Source of the DNA: Lysobacter daejeonensis GH1-9
GTDB taxonomy: Bacteria; Pseudomonadota; Gammaproteobacteria; Xanthomonadales; Xanthomonadaceae
Length of the DNA: 64,000 nucleotides
Direction: 5' to 3'
Assembly (NCBI RefSeq): GCF_000768355.1
Contig: NZ_AVPU01000003.1
Coordinates: 124,001 to 188,000, forward strand
Below the pieces are notes generated by a model. The model made no database searches, was not told the DNA's origin, and worked only from the letters and a program-made list of their open reading frames with translations. How positions within the stretch are numbered: position 1 is the first letter of the stretch; each line of letters begins with the position of its first letter. The position numbers were made by a program, and so were the translations under genes. Below are positions 26,990 to 34,380 of the stretch, piece by piece.

Positions 26990-27472
26990 ATGACGACCGC
27001 CTACGACTTCTCCGCCACCGACATCGATGGCCAGCCCCGCGCGCTGGATGAATACCGCGGCAAGGTGCTGTTGGTGGTCAACGTGGCTTCCAAGTGCGGC
27101 TTCACCCCCCAATACACCGGATTGGAGCAGCTGTGGCGCGAATACGGCCCGCGCGGCCTGGTGGTGCTGGGCTTTCCCTGTGACCAGTTCGGCCACCAGG
27201 AGCCCGGCAACGAGGCCGAGATCAAGGACTTCTGCTCGCTCACCTACGACGTCACCTTCCCGATGTACGCCAAGGTCGACGTCAACGGCAACGCTGCACA
27301 TCCGCTTTGGAAGTGGCTGAAGGACGAGAAGGGTGGCTTCCTCGGCATCGACGCCATCAAGTGGAACTTCACCAAGTTCCTTGTCGGCCGTGACGGCCGC
27401 GTGCTCCGGCGCTACGCGCCCAACGACAAGCCCGAATCCATCGCCGCGGACATCGAAGCCGCGCTGGCCTGA
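26990..27472 (+). CDS. btuE: Glutathione peroxidase family thiol peroxidase
   Basis: 160-residue soluble thioredoxin-fold peroxidase. The peroxidatic cysteine is Cys36 in NVASKCGFTPQY; the catalytic glutamine sits in FPCDQFGHQEPG and the Trp/Asn pair in KWNFTKFLVGR. It uses cysteine rather than selenocysteine, as usual for bacterial BtuE/Gpx, which reduce hydroperoxides with thioredoxin or glutathione. The ribosome binding site GAGGGGA precedes ATG 26990 and rules out the longer frame from 26960. A hypothetical gene follows 14 nt downstream. Confidence 0.92.
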   Translation: MTTAYDFSATDIDGQPRALDEYRGKVLLVVNVASKCGFTPQYTGLEQLWREYGPRGLVVLGFPCDQFGHQEPGNEAEIKDFCSLTYDVTFPMYAKVDVNGNAAHPLWKWLKDEKGGFLGIDAIKWNFTKFLVGRDGRVLRRYAPNDKPESIAADIEAALA

Positions 27473-27486
27473 CGGCGCCGCGACCG

Positions 27487-27879
27487 ATGGATGCGCCCAA
27501 GGTCCCATTCGAGGTCACGTTCCAGCTCTCCGGCAAACGCCTGCGCGCTGAGATCAGCGGCGTGCACGACACCTGGGAGGTGATGCTATCGCGCTGGATG
27601 GACATCGCCGATGAGGTGCGTCGCCGGCGCCCCACCCAACTCCTGGTGGTTGACCGGATGGCGGGCAATCCGATGGCGCCGGGCGACCGCCAGCGTTTCA
27701 TCGCCGCGCTGATCGGCCAGGGCTTGGAGGGCGTTCGCATCGCCTATGTCGAGGCCCATGACGATCGGATCCCGCTCGCCGAATCGGTGGAGATCCTCGC
27801 CCGCGAACGCGGATACGCGGTGCGCGTGTTTGGTAACGAGGCCGCCGCCTCTGTGTGGCTGACCTACGGCGAGGAGTAG
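27487..27879 (+). CDS. Hypothetical protein, 130 aa, STAS/SpoIIAA-like architecture
   Basis: Soluble 130-residue protein. Alternation of strands and helices (QLLVVDRMAG, VRIAYVEAHDD, ESVEILARERGYAVRVFGN) resembles the STAS/SpoIIAA-like fold of small proteins that end in an 'A..WL' helix (AAASVWLTYGEE). No catalytic motif is apparent. It lies 14 nt after the glutathione peroxidase gene on the same strand, so co-transcription is likely, but no shared function is known. Confidence 0.65.
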   Translation: MDAPKVPFEVTFQLSGKRLRAEISGVHDTWEVMLSRWMDIADEVRRRRPTQLLVVDRMAGNPMAPGDRQRFIAALIGQGLEGVRIAYVEAHDDRIPLAESVEILARERGYAVRVFGNEAAASVWLTYGEE

Positions 27880-27906
27880 CTCACTTCTCGACGAAGGCGC
27901 GTTCGA
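27879..27906 (-). repeat. Copy 1 of a 28-bp direct repeat derived from the fpr 3' end
   Basis: Reads GCTCACTTCTCGACGAAGGC then GCGTTCGA and matches 28532-28559 with two differences. On the minus strand it encodes LERAFVEK and a stop, the C-terminus of ferredoxin-NADP reductase, but no reductase body precedes it. The two copies bracket tlpA. Confidence 0.75.
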
Positions 27907-27953
27907 GAACCAGGGCGCACTGGCGCGAGGGGCTGGCGGCTGCGTCCGGGCCT

Positions 27954-28496
27954 TCAGGTGCCGTCGACCGGGCGGTTCAGCGCTTCCTGTGGCAGTAGTG
28001 CGAGCATCTCCTGGATGAGGCCGGGGATCATCTGCTCGGAATAGCCGCGATGGACGTGGGCCACCTTGCCATCGCGGTCGATGACGAACATGTTCGGCAC
28101 GGCCCGAACACCGTAGCTGTCGCTGATGACGCCGCTGGCATCATGTACGTAGGTCATTTCGAATTCGCGATTGGCACGCAACACCGCCAGGTAGTCGCGG
28201 CGGTCTTCCTTGTAGTTGACCGCGATGACTTCGAGGTGATCGCGCCCCACAGTCTTCTGCAACCTGGCCAGTAACGGCAACTCGCGCCGACAAGGGCCGC
28301 ACCACGAAGCCCAGAAGGTAACGATCACCACCTTCCCGCGATGCTGGCTGACGCTGATGGGCTGGCCTTTCAGCGTGCCCAGCGCGTCCGGCGGAAATTC
28401 ACCTGGCGCGGGCTGCGAAGGCAGCGGTGCGGAGGCTCCCAGCGGCATTGCGATGGACAGCAATCCCGCCAGGCAGGCCGTTCTCATCTTCCCCAT
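27954..28496 (-). CDS. TlpA-like thiol-disulfide oxidoreductase (thioredoxin fold)
   Basis: 180 residues with an N-terminal signal peptide (residues about 1-23), so periplasmic. The redox motif WCGPC lies in FWASWCGPCRREL, and the cis-proline region is VRAVPNMFVIDRDG. TlpA/ResA/DsbE proteins reduce periplasmic disulfides, often for cytochrome c maturation, or act more broadly as antioxidants. No cytochrome biogenesis genes are adjacent. ATG 28496 is taken because it starts the signal sequence and is preceded by GGGATGGGG; ATG 28487 is an alternative. It is bracketed by two copies of the fpr 3'-end sequence, suggesting a local insertion or rearrangement. Confidence 0.88.
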   Translation of the reverse strand: MGKMRTACLAGLLSIAMPLGASAPLPSQPAPGEFPPDALGTLKGQPISVSQHRGKVVIVTFWASWCGPCRRELPLLARLQKTVGRDHLEVIAVNYKEDRRDYLAVLRANREFEMTYVHDASGVISDSYGVRAVPNMFVIDRDGKVAHVHRGYSEQMIPGLIQEMLALLPQEALNRPVDGT

Positions 28497-28531
28497 GACC
28501 CCATCCCTTGGCGTTGAGGCGATGGAGTCTA

Positions 28532-28559
28532 GCTTACTTCTCGACGAAGGCGCGCTCGA
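28532..28559 (-). repeat. Copy 2 of the 28-bp repeat (genuine fpr 3' end)
   Basis: GCTTACTTCTCGACGAAGGC then GCGCTCGA, overlapping the stop codon and last codons of fpr. It matches 27879-27906 with two differences; the copies lie 653 bp apart in direct orientation. Confidence 0.75.
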
Positions 28560-29328
28560 ACACGTACTGCCCCGGCGTACCGATGCGCGGCGCTGCGGTG
28601 AAGCCTCGGCCGTCGAGCAGGGCGCGGAAGTCGGCCAGCATCTGCGGGCTGCCACAGATCATGGCGCGGTCATGCTCGGCGTCCAGCGGCTCGATACCCA
28701 GGTGTTCCATCATCCGCCCATCGGCCATCAGGTCGGTGAGGCGGCCGCGCTGGTCATGGCCGTTGAAGGTGAACGGCTCGCGTGACACGGCGGGGTAGTA
28801 CTTCAACTTGGCGGCAATCGTCTCGCCGAGGAACTCATGGCGAGGCAGCTCGTTGATGATGTAGTCGCGGTACGCCAGGTCTTCCGCACTACGTACGCCG
28901 TGGCACAGGATGACCTTGTCGAAGCGCTCGTAGGTTTCAGGGTCCTTGATCACCGACAGCCACGGCGCGAAACCCGTACCGGTGCCCAGCAGGTACAGGT
29001 TGCGGCCCGGGTGCAAATCAGAAATCAGCAGCGTGCCAGTTGGCTTGCGGCCAATCAGGATCGTGTCGCCCGGCTTGATGTGCTGCAGTCGCGAGGTCAG
29101 CGGTCCGTTCTGCACCTTGATGCTGAAGAACTCCAGTTGCTCTTCCCAATTGGCGCTTGCGATGGAGTACGCACGCATCAACGGCTTGCCGTTCACCTCC
29201 AGCCCGATCATCACGAACTGGCCGTTCTCGAAACGGAAGCCGTCGTCGCGGGTAGTGGTGAAGCTGAAGTAGGCGTCCGTCCAGTGACGGACGTCCAGCA
29301 CGGTCTCGGTGCCGAAGGCGGATGACAT
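28534..29328 (-). CDS. fpr: Ferredoxin--NADP reductase
   Basis: 264-residue flavoprotein. FAD-binding residues are visible in RAYSIAS, and the NADP-binding loop in LLGTGTGFAPWLSV. ICGSPQMLADF lies near the nicotinamide site, and the C-terminus is YVFERAFVEK, typical of subclass with an aromatic residue shifted inward. It passes electrons between NADPH and ferredoxin/flavodoxin and is often induced by oxidative stress. The ATG at 29328 has no clear ribosome binding site. On the minus strand a TAAAAT box lies about 35 nt upstream (29362-29367). Confidence 0.92.
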   Translation of the reverse strand: MSSAFGTETVLDVRHWTDAYFSFTTTRDDGFRFENGQFVMIGLEVNGKPLMRAYSIASANWEEQLEFFSIKVQNGPLTSRLQHIKPGDTILIGRKPTGTLLISDLHPGRNLYLLGTGTGFAPWLSVIKDPETYERFDKVILCHGVRSAEDLAYRDYIINELPRHEFLGETIAAKLKYYPAVSREPFTFNGHDQRGRLTDLMADGRMMEHLGIEPLDAEHDRAMICGSPQMLADFRALLDGRGFTAAPRIGTPGQYVFERAFVEK

Positions 29329-29361
29329 GGGCGGGCGGGGGAAGACAGCGGATGACTCGCC

Positions 29362-29367
29362 ATTTTA
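29362..29367 (-). promoter_or_regulatory. Candidate -10 box for fpr
   Basis: On the minus strand this reads TAAAAT, about 35 nt before the fpr start codon. No convincing -35 hexamer is found. Confidence 0.3.
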
Positions 29368-29388
29368 CGCCACCCGCCGACAGGGTGC

Positions 29389-30630
29389 CTAACCGGCTCC
29401 CGGGGGCGCTCCGTCCGGGTGCTGCGCGGGGGGCGCTCCCACGGCCGCGGCGAGGGCGGCCGCGCCTTGTTCGGGGCGCTGCCGATCCCGCTCCACATCA
29501 TGCTCCACCGCGGCAATGGCGTCGCGCGCCAGCAGGCCCAGGTCGGCCGCGTGCTTCGCGATGGCGGTGCTGTCGGCCGCGCGCAGCATCGGGACACGGG
29601 TGCCTGCAATGCGCTGCAGGTGGCCGTCGACGGCCGTGTCGAAGGACGAATCGGTCTCGGGGTCCACATCGCGGATATAGATCGCGGCGATGCGGTCGCC
29701 AAACTCCAGCGCTGCCTCGGCATACAGCTCGGCATCGGCCTGGCCCGAATCCCCGAGCAGTACCCAGCGCAAGTGCGGAAAGCGGGTAATCAACGCGCGT
29801 GCCCGTTCCAATTTGTGCCCATGCCCGGGCGTCCGGATGAACTTGCCGGTGTCGGTGCCCAAGTCGCGCAGGAAGATGGGCCCCGGCGGGATGCCGTTGA
29901 GGTCCATGAAATCCTCGAGCAGGTCGTATAGGTTCCACGGCGAGCTCGAGACGTAGAACAGGGGATTCGGGCCGGCACCTGCCACCCCCCGCTGGAGCGC
30001 GTGGTACAGCGCGGCCACGCCTGCCAGCGGCTTGCGCGTCCTCGCGTTGTGCAGGAAGGTCAGTTGCGCCGCGACCTTCCAGTTGGTGATCCCGCTGTGC
30101 AGGATGGTGTCGTCGATGTCGGAGATGATGCCGATGCGTGCCTCGGGAAGGATGCGCAATACCGGCTGTGGCGTCGTCAGCGTGCCGTCTGCCAGCATGA
30201 CCGTCGCGTCCTCCCACAACGTGGTGGGCGGTCCGCTCCCCGGAACGGTTGCAGCGTAATAACCCTCATGGTCCGAGGTGACTTCGACTTCATGCCGGCC
30301 GAATCGGGCGCGAACCGGAGCGCCCGGCACCTCGTCGCTTTCGAAACGCCGCCAGGTGTCCAGCAGGTTGTCCCACCACCCGGCGCCCTCCAACGGGCCA
30401 TTGCCTGGCCTTTCCGCCAGCACGCGGCCCATCAGCTCGATGGCCGTGCCGTCGCCATAGCCCCGATATGCGGCGATGTGCAGCGGTCGGTCGAAACCCA
30501 ACCGCGCCTTCAGACGCCGTCGTGCCGCGTCCAGCGCGTCGTCGGCGACGATGATCCGGTCGCGCACGTACTGCCCGGTGCGTTGCCGCCACGGTACCTG
30601 CGCGTTGTCGTCGGACTCGCCCATGTCCAT
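29389..30630 (-). CDS. APP1-family phosphatidate phosphatase-like protein (DUF2183)
   Basis: 413 residues, soluble. The APP1 catalytic domain carries the HAD-like DxDxT motif as ISDIDDTILHSG (about residue 185), with downstream YVSSSPWNLYDLLEDF and VLLGDSGQADAELY. Yeast App1 dephosphorylates phosphatidic acid, and bacterial members are presumed lipid phosphatases. An N-terminal beta domain (about 60-150) and an alanine/proline-rich tail flank the core. ATG 30630 is chosen since GAGGG lies 7 nt before it; the longer frame begins with GTG at 30663. It is 63 nt from the sugar dehydrogenase gene, same strand. Confidence 0.85.
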   Translation of the reverse strand: MDMGESDDNAQVPWRQRTGQYVRDRIIVADDALDAARRRLKARLGFDRPLHIAAYRGYGDGTAIELMGRVLAERPGNGPLEGAGWWDNLLDTWRRFESDEVPGAPVRARFGRHEVEVTSDHEGYYAATVPGSGPPTTLWEDATVMLADGTLTTPQPVLRILPEARIGIISDIDDTILHSGITNWKVAAQLTFLHNARTRKPLAGVAALYHALQRGVAGAGPNPLFYVSSSPWNLYDLLEDFMDLNGIPPGPIFLRDLGTDTGKFIRTPGHGHKLERARALITRFPHLRWVLLGDSGQADAELYAEAALEFGDRIAAIYIRDVDPETDSSFDTAVDGHLQRIAGTRVPMLRAADSTAIAKHAADLGLLARDAIAAVEHDVERDRQRPEQGAAALAAAVGAPPAQHPDGAPPGAG

Positions 30631-30693
30631 CTCTTGGCCCTCATCCCTCCGCCTGTGTGGCACGAGCCTGCCGCATGCGGCGTCAAGGCACGA

Positions 30694-31896
30694 TCACGGC
30701 CGGCCCGCCATGCCCGGCGGGGTGATCCGAAGCAGGCGGCCATCGTCTTCATCGGTCACCACGTACAGCAAGCCATCGCGCGTTGCGCGCACATCGCGGA
30801 TGCGCTCGTCCAGTTCGGTAAGCAGCCGTTCCTCGTTGGTGATCCGCTCACCGTCCAGTGAGAGGCGGATGAGGGCGCGCCCCGACAATGCGCCCAGGAA
30901 CAGGCTGTTGTTCCACTTGGACGCCGGCTGGTTGACGTGGAACGCCATGCCCGAAAGCGCCGGCGATTTCTCCCAGACGTGGTACGGCTGCTCCATTCCC
31001 GGCGCGGCGGTGCCGATGGCCTCCGGGATCTGCAGGCCCGAGTAATTGATGCCATGGGTGATGATCGGCCAGCCATAGTTCTTGCCGGCCTCGGGCAGGT
31101 TGATCTCGTCGCCACCACGCGGTCCATGCTCGCTCTGCCAGACCTTGCCCGTGCGCGGGTCCACCGCCATGCCCTGCATGTTGCGATGGCCATAGCTCCA
31201 GATTTCGGGGCGCGCGCCTTGGCGCCCGACAAAGGGGTTGTCCGTCGGCATGCTGCCGTCCAGGTTCAACCGCACCAGTTTTCCCTGCAGCATGTCCAGC
31301 TTCTGCGCGGTGGGCCGGTCGTTGCGCTCGCCCTGGCTGATGAACAGGTGTCCCTTGTCGTCGAAGACGATGCGCGAACCGAAGTGGTTCGGCCCCTCCA
31401 GCTTGGGTTCCTGCCGATAGATCACGCGCACTTCGGACAACGTGTCGCCCTGCAGCAGGCCCGTGGCCACCGCAGTCCCTGCGGTGTTATCCGGGCCCGG
31501 CTCGGCGAAGCTCAGGTAGATGCGACGGCTGCTGGCATAGTCCGGCGCCAACACCACGTCCAGCAGGCCGCCCTGGCCGTGCGCATACACCGCCGGAACG
31601 CCCTTGATCGGCGCCGACACGGCACCGGCGTTGGACACCCGGCGTAGTTGTCCCGGCCGCTCCGTGACCAGGAAACCGCCCTCCGGCAGCGGTGCTACCG
31701 CCCACGGATGCGCGAGTCCGCGGGCGATCTCGGTCAACTGGAACGCGCCAGCCGTGCTTTGCATGGTGGATGCGGCCTGCGCGTTCGGGGCAGGACGGGC
31801 CCCAGCTGGCTCGGGAGAGTCCTCCCGGGCGCCACAGGCAGCCAGGGGCATGAGCAGGGCGATGCAAGTTGCAAGTCGGGAAAGGGTGGGCGGCAT
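30694..31896 (-). CDS. PQQ-dependent sugar dehydrogenase-type lipoprotein
   Basis: 400 residues. A lipoprotein signal peptide ends LMPLAAC (Cys about 21). The six-bladed beta-propeller of soluble aldose/glucose dehydrogenases follows, with PWAVAPLPEGGFLVTERPG, NHFGSRIVFDDKG, the diagnostic EHGPRGGDEIN and YGWPIITHG. Enzymes of this group (YliI/Asd, sGDH-B) oxidise sugars in the periplasm with PQQ; no PQQ biosynthesis gene is in the window. The ribosome binding site AGGAGA precedes ATG 31896. It is divergent from a small HMA-like protein. Confidence 0.9.
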   Translation of the reverse strand: MPPTLSRLATCIALLMPLAACGAREDSPEPAGARPAPNAQAASTMQSTAGAFQLTEIARGLAHPWAVAPLPEGGFLVTERPGQLRRVSNAGAVSAPIKGVPAVYAHGQGGLLDVVLAPDYASSRRIYLSFAEPGPDNTAGTAVATGLLQGDTLSEVRVIYRQEPKLEGPNHFGSRIVFDDKGHLFISQGERNDRPTAQKLDMLQGKLVRLNLDGSMPTDNPFVGRQGARPEIWSYGHRNMQGMAVDPRTGKVWQSEHGPRGGDEINLPEAGKNYGWPIITHGINYSGLQIPEAIGTAAPGMEQPYHVWEKSPALSGMAFHVNQPASKWNNSLFLGALSGRALIRLSLDGERITNEERLLTELDERIRDVRATRDGLLYVVTDEDDGRLLRITPPGMAGRP

Positions 31897-32073
31897 CTCA
31901 CTCTCCTGGCAACGTGGGCCCGGCCAAGGGCGATGAACGGCAGGCGGCCAGCATACCCCGGGGCCCTTGCCGATGCGGCTGGCATGACTCCGGTCAAGGC
32001 GGTTGGCGTGCAGGGCGATGAGCATGGCTGCGTCACCCGGCACGGCGCCGGGTGCCCCCGACAGGAGATCCTC

Positions 32074-32316
32074 ATGCTGTTCGATATCGCCACCCTGAAA
32101 GATGACGCCACCGCCGCGGCAGTCACCCAGGCCATCCTTGCGCGTGATCCCACCGCGCAAATCACCGTGCAACTGACCCATCGTCGCGTTCGTGTCGAGG
32201 GCCTGATCACCGAGCACCAGGTGTTGGACGCGTTGCAGGGTGCCGGACATTTCGCATCCAAGGCGCCGCCGCACAGCGGCGAGGGCAGCACGTGCTGCGG
32301 TGGTTGCGGCGGGTGA
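32074..32316 (+). CDS. Small HMA-like protein with cysteine-rich tail
   Basis: 80 residues. The pattern AVTQAILARDPTAQITVQL, then RVRVEGLITEHQVLDALQGAGH, resembles the beta-alpha-beta heavy-metal-associated fold (CopZ/CopA domains), but the usual N-terminal CxxC is absent. Instead the protein ends in CCGGCGG, a cluster of three cysteines that could bind a metal. AGGAGA lies 7 nt before ATG 32074, supporting translation. It may be a metal chaperone or sensor; no metal transporter is nearby. Divergent from the PQQ-type dehydrogenase. Confidence 0.65.
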   Translation: MLFDIATLKDDATAAAVTQAILARDPTAQITVQLTHRRVRVEGLITEHQVLDALQGAGHFASKAPPHSGEGSTCCGGCGG

Positions 32317-32343
32317 CCCGCGGCCGCTGACGGTCCGACGCAC

Positions 32344-32390
32344 GCAATCGATTGCCCGATCCGGCCACGCGGAATTGCGTGATCGATTGC
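32344..32390. repeat. Palindrome and repeat upstream of the M23-like gene
   Basis: GCAATCGATTGC (32344-32355) is a perfect 12-bp palindrome; its half ATCGATTGC recurs at 32382-32390, 35 nt further. The pair lies about 100-145 nt before the start of the secreted M23-like protein and may be an operator. Confidence 0.4.
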
Positions 32391-32489
32391 AGCGTTCTTG
32401 TCCTCAGCAGCGAATCAAAAGCGTTTCTTTCTCCTGACCGTCCGCCAAGCAGGTGGGCGGCGTTTCGCACATTCGGGAGGAATGCATTC

Positions 32490-34211
32490 ATGAGGACGAC
32501 ATCCATTGCGATCGCGACATGCGCGTTGTGCGCCGTGGTCGTACTACCCAGGGACGGTCAGGCGCAACGCGCCGCTGTCGGCCGATCAAGCATGCAGGCA
32601 AGCTCGCTGGAGCGCGCTCAGGACGTACCCGTGGTGATGCCACGCGCCAGTGCGGCCACTCGCACTCGCAATGCCGGTGCGGTTACCCGCTACGATCTTC
32701 CCCTGCGCGGCGACGATCTTGCCTCTGGGGAGCGCTACTTCGTCGGCAAGAAGATCCACAGCGAGTCCGGATCCCAGAAATGGGGCTACGACATCGGCAT
32801 GATGAAGTACAACGGGGACAAGGACGAGTGGTCGGAAGTCAAGCCGGGCACGGACTGGAAAAGCATCAAGAACGGCAACTACTACGTGTATGGGAAGCCG
32901 GTATACGCCATGGGCGCCGGCAAGGTCATTCGTTGTTGGCGCAACGCGCCGGAGAATCCGCGACCCTACAGTTCGGCCTTGGGCGACGACTGGGACGAGG
33001 CATTCAAGGATCGCGACTGGCTGCACCAGAAGTGGCGTGACAAACTGATGTCCGGCGCCGGCAACCACCTGCTGGTTGAAGAGGATGACGGCGACCTGGT
33101 GCTGTATGCGCACGCACAGCCGGGCAGCATTCCGTCGTCACTCTGTCCGCACAACGCGACCCTCTACAGCAAGGCCGAGGCCGACAGCGAAGGCGACGTT
33201 CCGGCCGCCCAGCAGGCGCGCGTCAAGGCAGGCGACCGACTGTACCTGATCGGAAACTCGGGCAACTCCAGCGCGCCACACCTGCATGTGCACAAGCAGA
33301 CTGCGGGCGGCGACCCGGTGCAGATGCAATTCAATCGTGGTTTGGCGAACACCATCCCCGACTTCCGCCATGCCGACATCAACAAGTGGACGCGGTTTGC
33401 CGGTCAGCGCATTCCCGATGGCCCGGTGCTGATCTGGCCGCCGCGGAAGCTGGCGGGCGAATACTCGCGCCACGGATACCCGGCCAAGGACTACCAGCGC
33501 CTGTTCGACCACTTGGCGGACTCTGGTTTCCGGCCGGAATGGCTGGACGGCTACAGCGTTGGCGGCAACCCATACCTCAACTTCACCTGGCGTCCTGCCA
33601 CTGTCGCATGGCGTTCCTATTTCCTGCTCTCGCCGGCCGACTACCAGGCCCGCTTCAACGAGGCCGACCAGGACGGCTACAGGCCAACGCAGGTGGAAAG
33701 CTCGCTGGTCAACGGCCAGCCGCGCTATTCGGCGACCTTCGTGAAGGGGCTGCCGGGTGGCGCCATGGCGCGGCACGGCCTCACGACGGCCCAGCATGAC
33801 GCGTTGATCCAGGAGGCCAAGGGCAAAGGTCTTTCTCCAGTGAATGTTTCGGTGGTGTCCGTTGGCGGTGAGCGCCGCTACACGGTGCTCTACCGCTCCG
33901 AGGGTGTCGGCCGGTGGGAGATGAAGTCGCAGGTTCCCGAATCAGGCTACCAGGCGCTTTACGACAGCAATGCCGCCGCCGGCCGCCGACCTGTGTACCT
34001 CAATGCGTACATGCACGCAGGACAGCCGTTCTACTCTGTGATCTTTGCCGAGAAGCCTGCCGGAGCGCGCAAGGATCGTCACGGGATGAGCGCGGCGCAA
34101 TACCAGGCCGAGTTTGATGGCGCACGCGCATCGGGATTGCCCACACGGGCCGTGTCCGCCATCGACGGCGCGCAGTCCAGCCACCGCTATCTGGCCTATT
34201 GGCGCAAGTGA
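32490..34211 (+). CDS. Secreted M23-like protein with five C-terminal tandem repeats
   Basis: 573 residues. A signal peptide (about 1-26) is followed by an M23/LytM-like domain (about 70-300). The HxHxH motif is at His264/266/268 (SAPHLHVHK) after GDRLYLIGNSGNS, and the earlier GYDIG aligns with the M23 HxxxD site, but lysine occupies the histidine position (KWGYD). Residues about 325-573 hold five repeats of about 45-50 residues with a DYQxxFDxxxxxGxRPxxxxxY core, like the bacterial tandem repeat domain of polyglycine-hydrolase-type proteins. Strong GGGAGGAA precedes ATG 32490. It could be a wall-lytic or protein-cleaving exoenzyme, or a binding protein if the metal site is degenerate. Confidence 0.8.
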   Translation: MRTTSIAIATCALCAVVVLPRDGQAQRAAVGRSSMQASSLERAQDVPVVMPRASAATRTRNAGAVTRYDLPLRGDDLASGERYFVGKKIHSESGSQKWGYDIGMMKYNGDKDEWSEVKPGTDWKSIKNGNYYVYGKPVYAMGAGKVIRCWRNAPENPRPYSSALGDDWDEAFKDRDWLHQKWRDKLMSGAGNHLLVEEDDGDLVLYAHAQPGSIPSSLCPHNATLYSKAEADSEGDVPAAQQARVKAGDRLYLIGNSGNSSAPHLHVHKQTAGGDPVQMQFNRGLANTIPDFRHADINKWTRFAGQRIPDGPVLIWPPRKLAGEYSRHGYPAKDYQRLFDHLADSGFRPEWLDGYSVGGNPYLNFTWRPATVAWRSYFLLSPADYQARFNEADQDGYRPTQVESSLVNGQPRYSATFVKGLPGGAMARHGLTTAQHDALIQEAKGKGLSPVNVSVVSVGGERRYTVLYRSEGVGRWEMKSQVPESGYQALYDSNAAAGRRPVYLNAYMHAGQPFYSVIFAEKPAGARKDRHGMSAAQYQAEFDGARASGLPTRAVSAIDGAQSSHRYLAYWRK

Positions 34212-34341
34212 TGTGGGCCTGCTGCGCCGGACTGTGTCCGGCGCAGCAGCATGGTGACCCGCGTTGGGCTACGGTAAGTGCGGCAGCAGGTGGTGCCCTG
34301 GGTCCCGCAAGCCCTCGGGGCCAGTGGGTGGACGGGAGGGG

Positions 34342-34347
34342 TAGAAT
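34342..34347 (+). promoter_or_regulatory. Candidate -10 box for fumarase
   Basis: TAGAAT, about 34 nt upstream of the GTG start at 34381. No clear -35 element is seen. Confidence 0.3.
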
Positions 34348-34380
34348 GGCAGGTCCCCACTGCCAGCCACCTTGCCCGCC

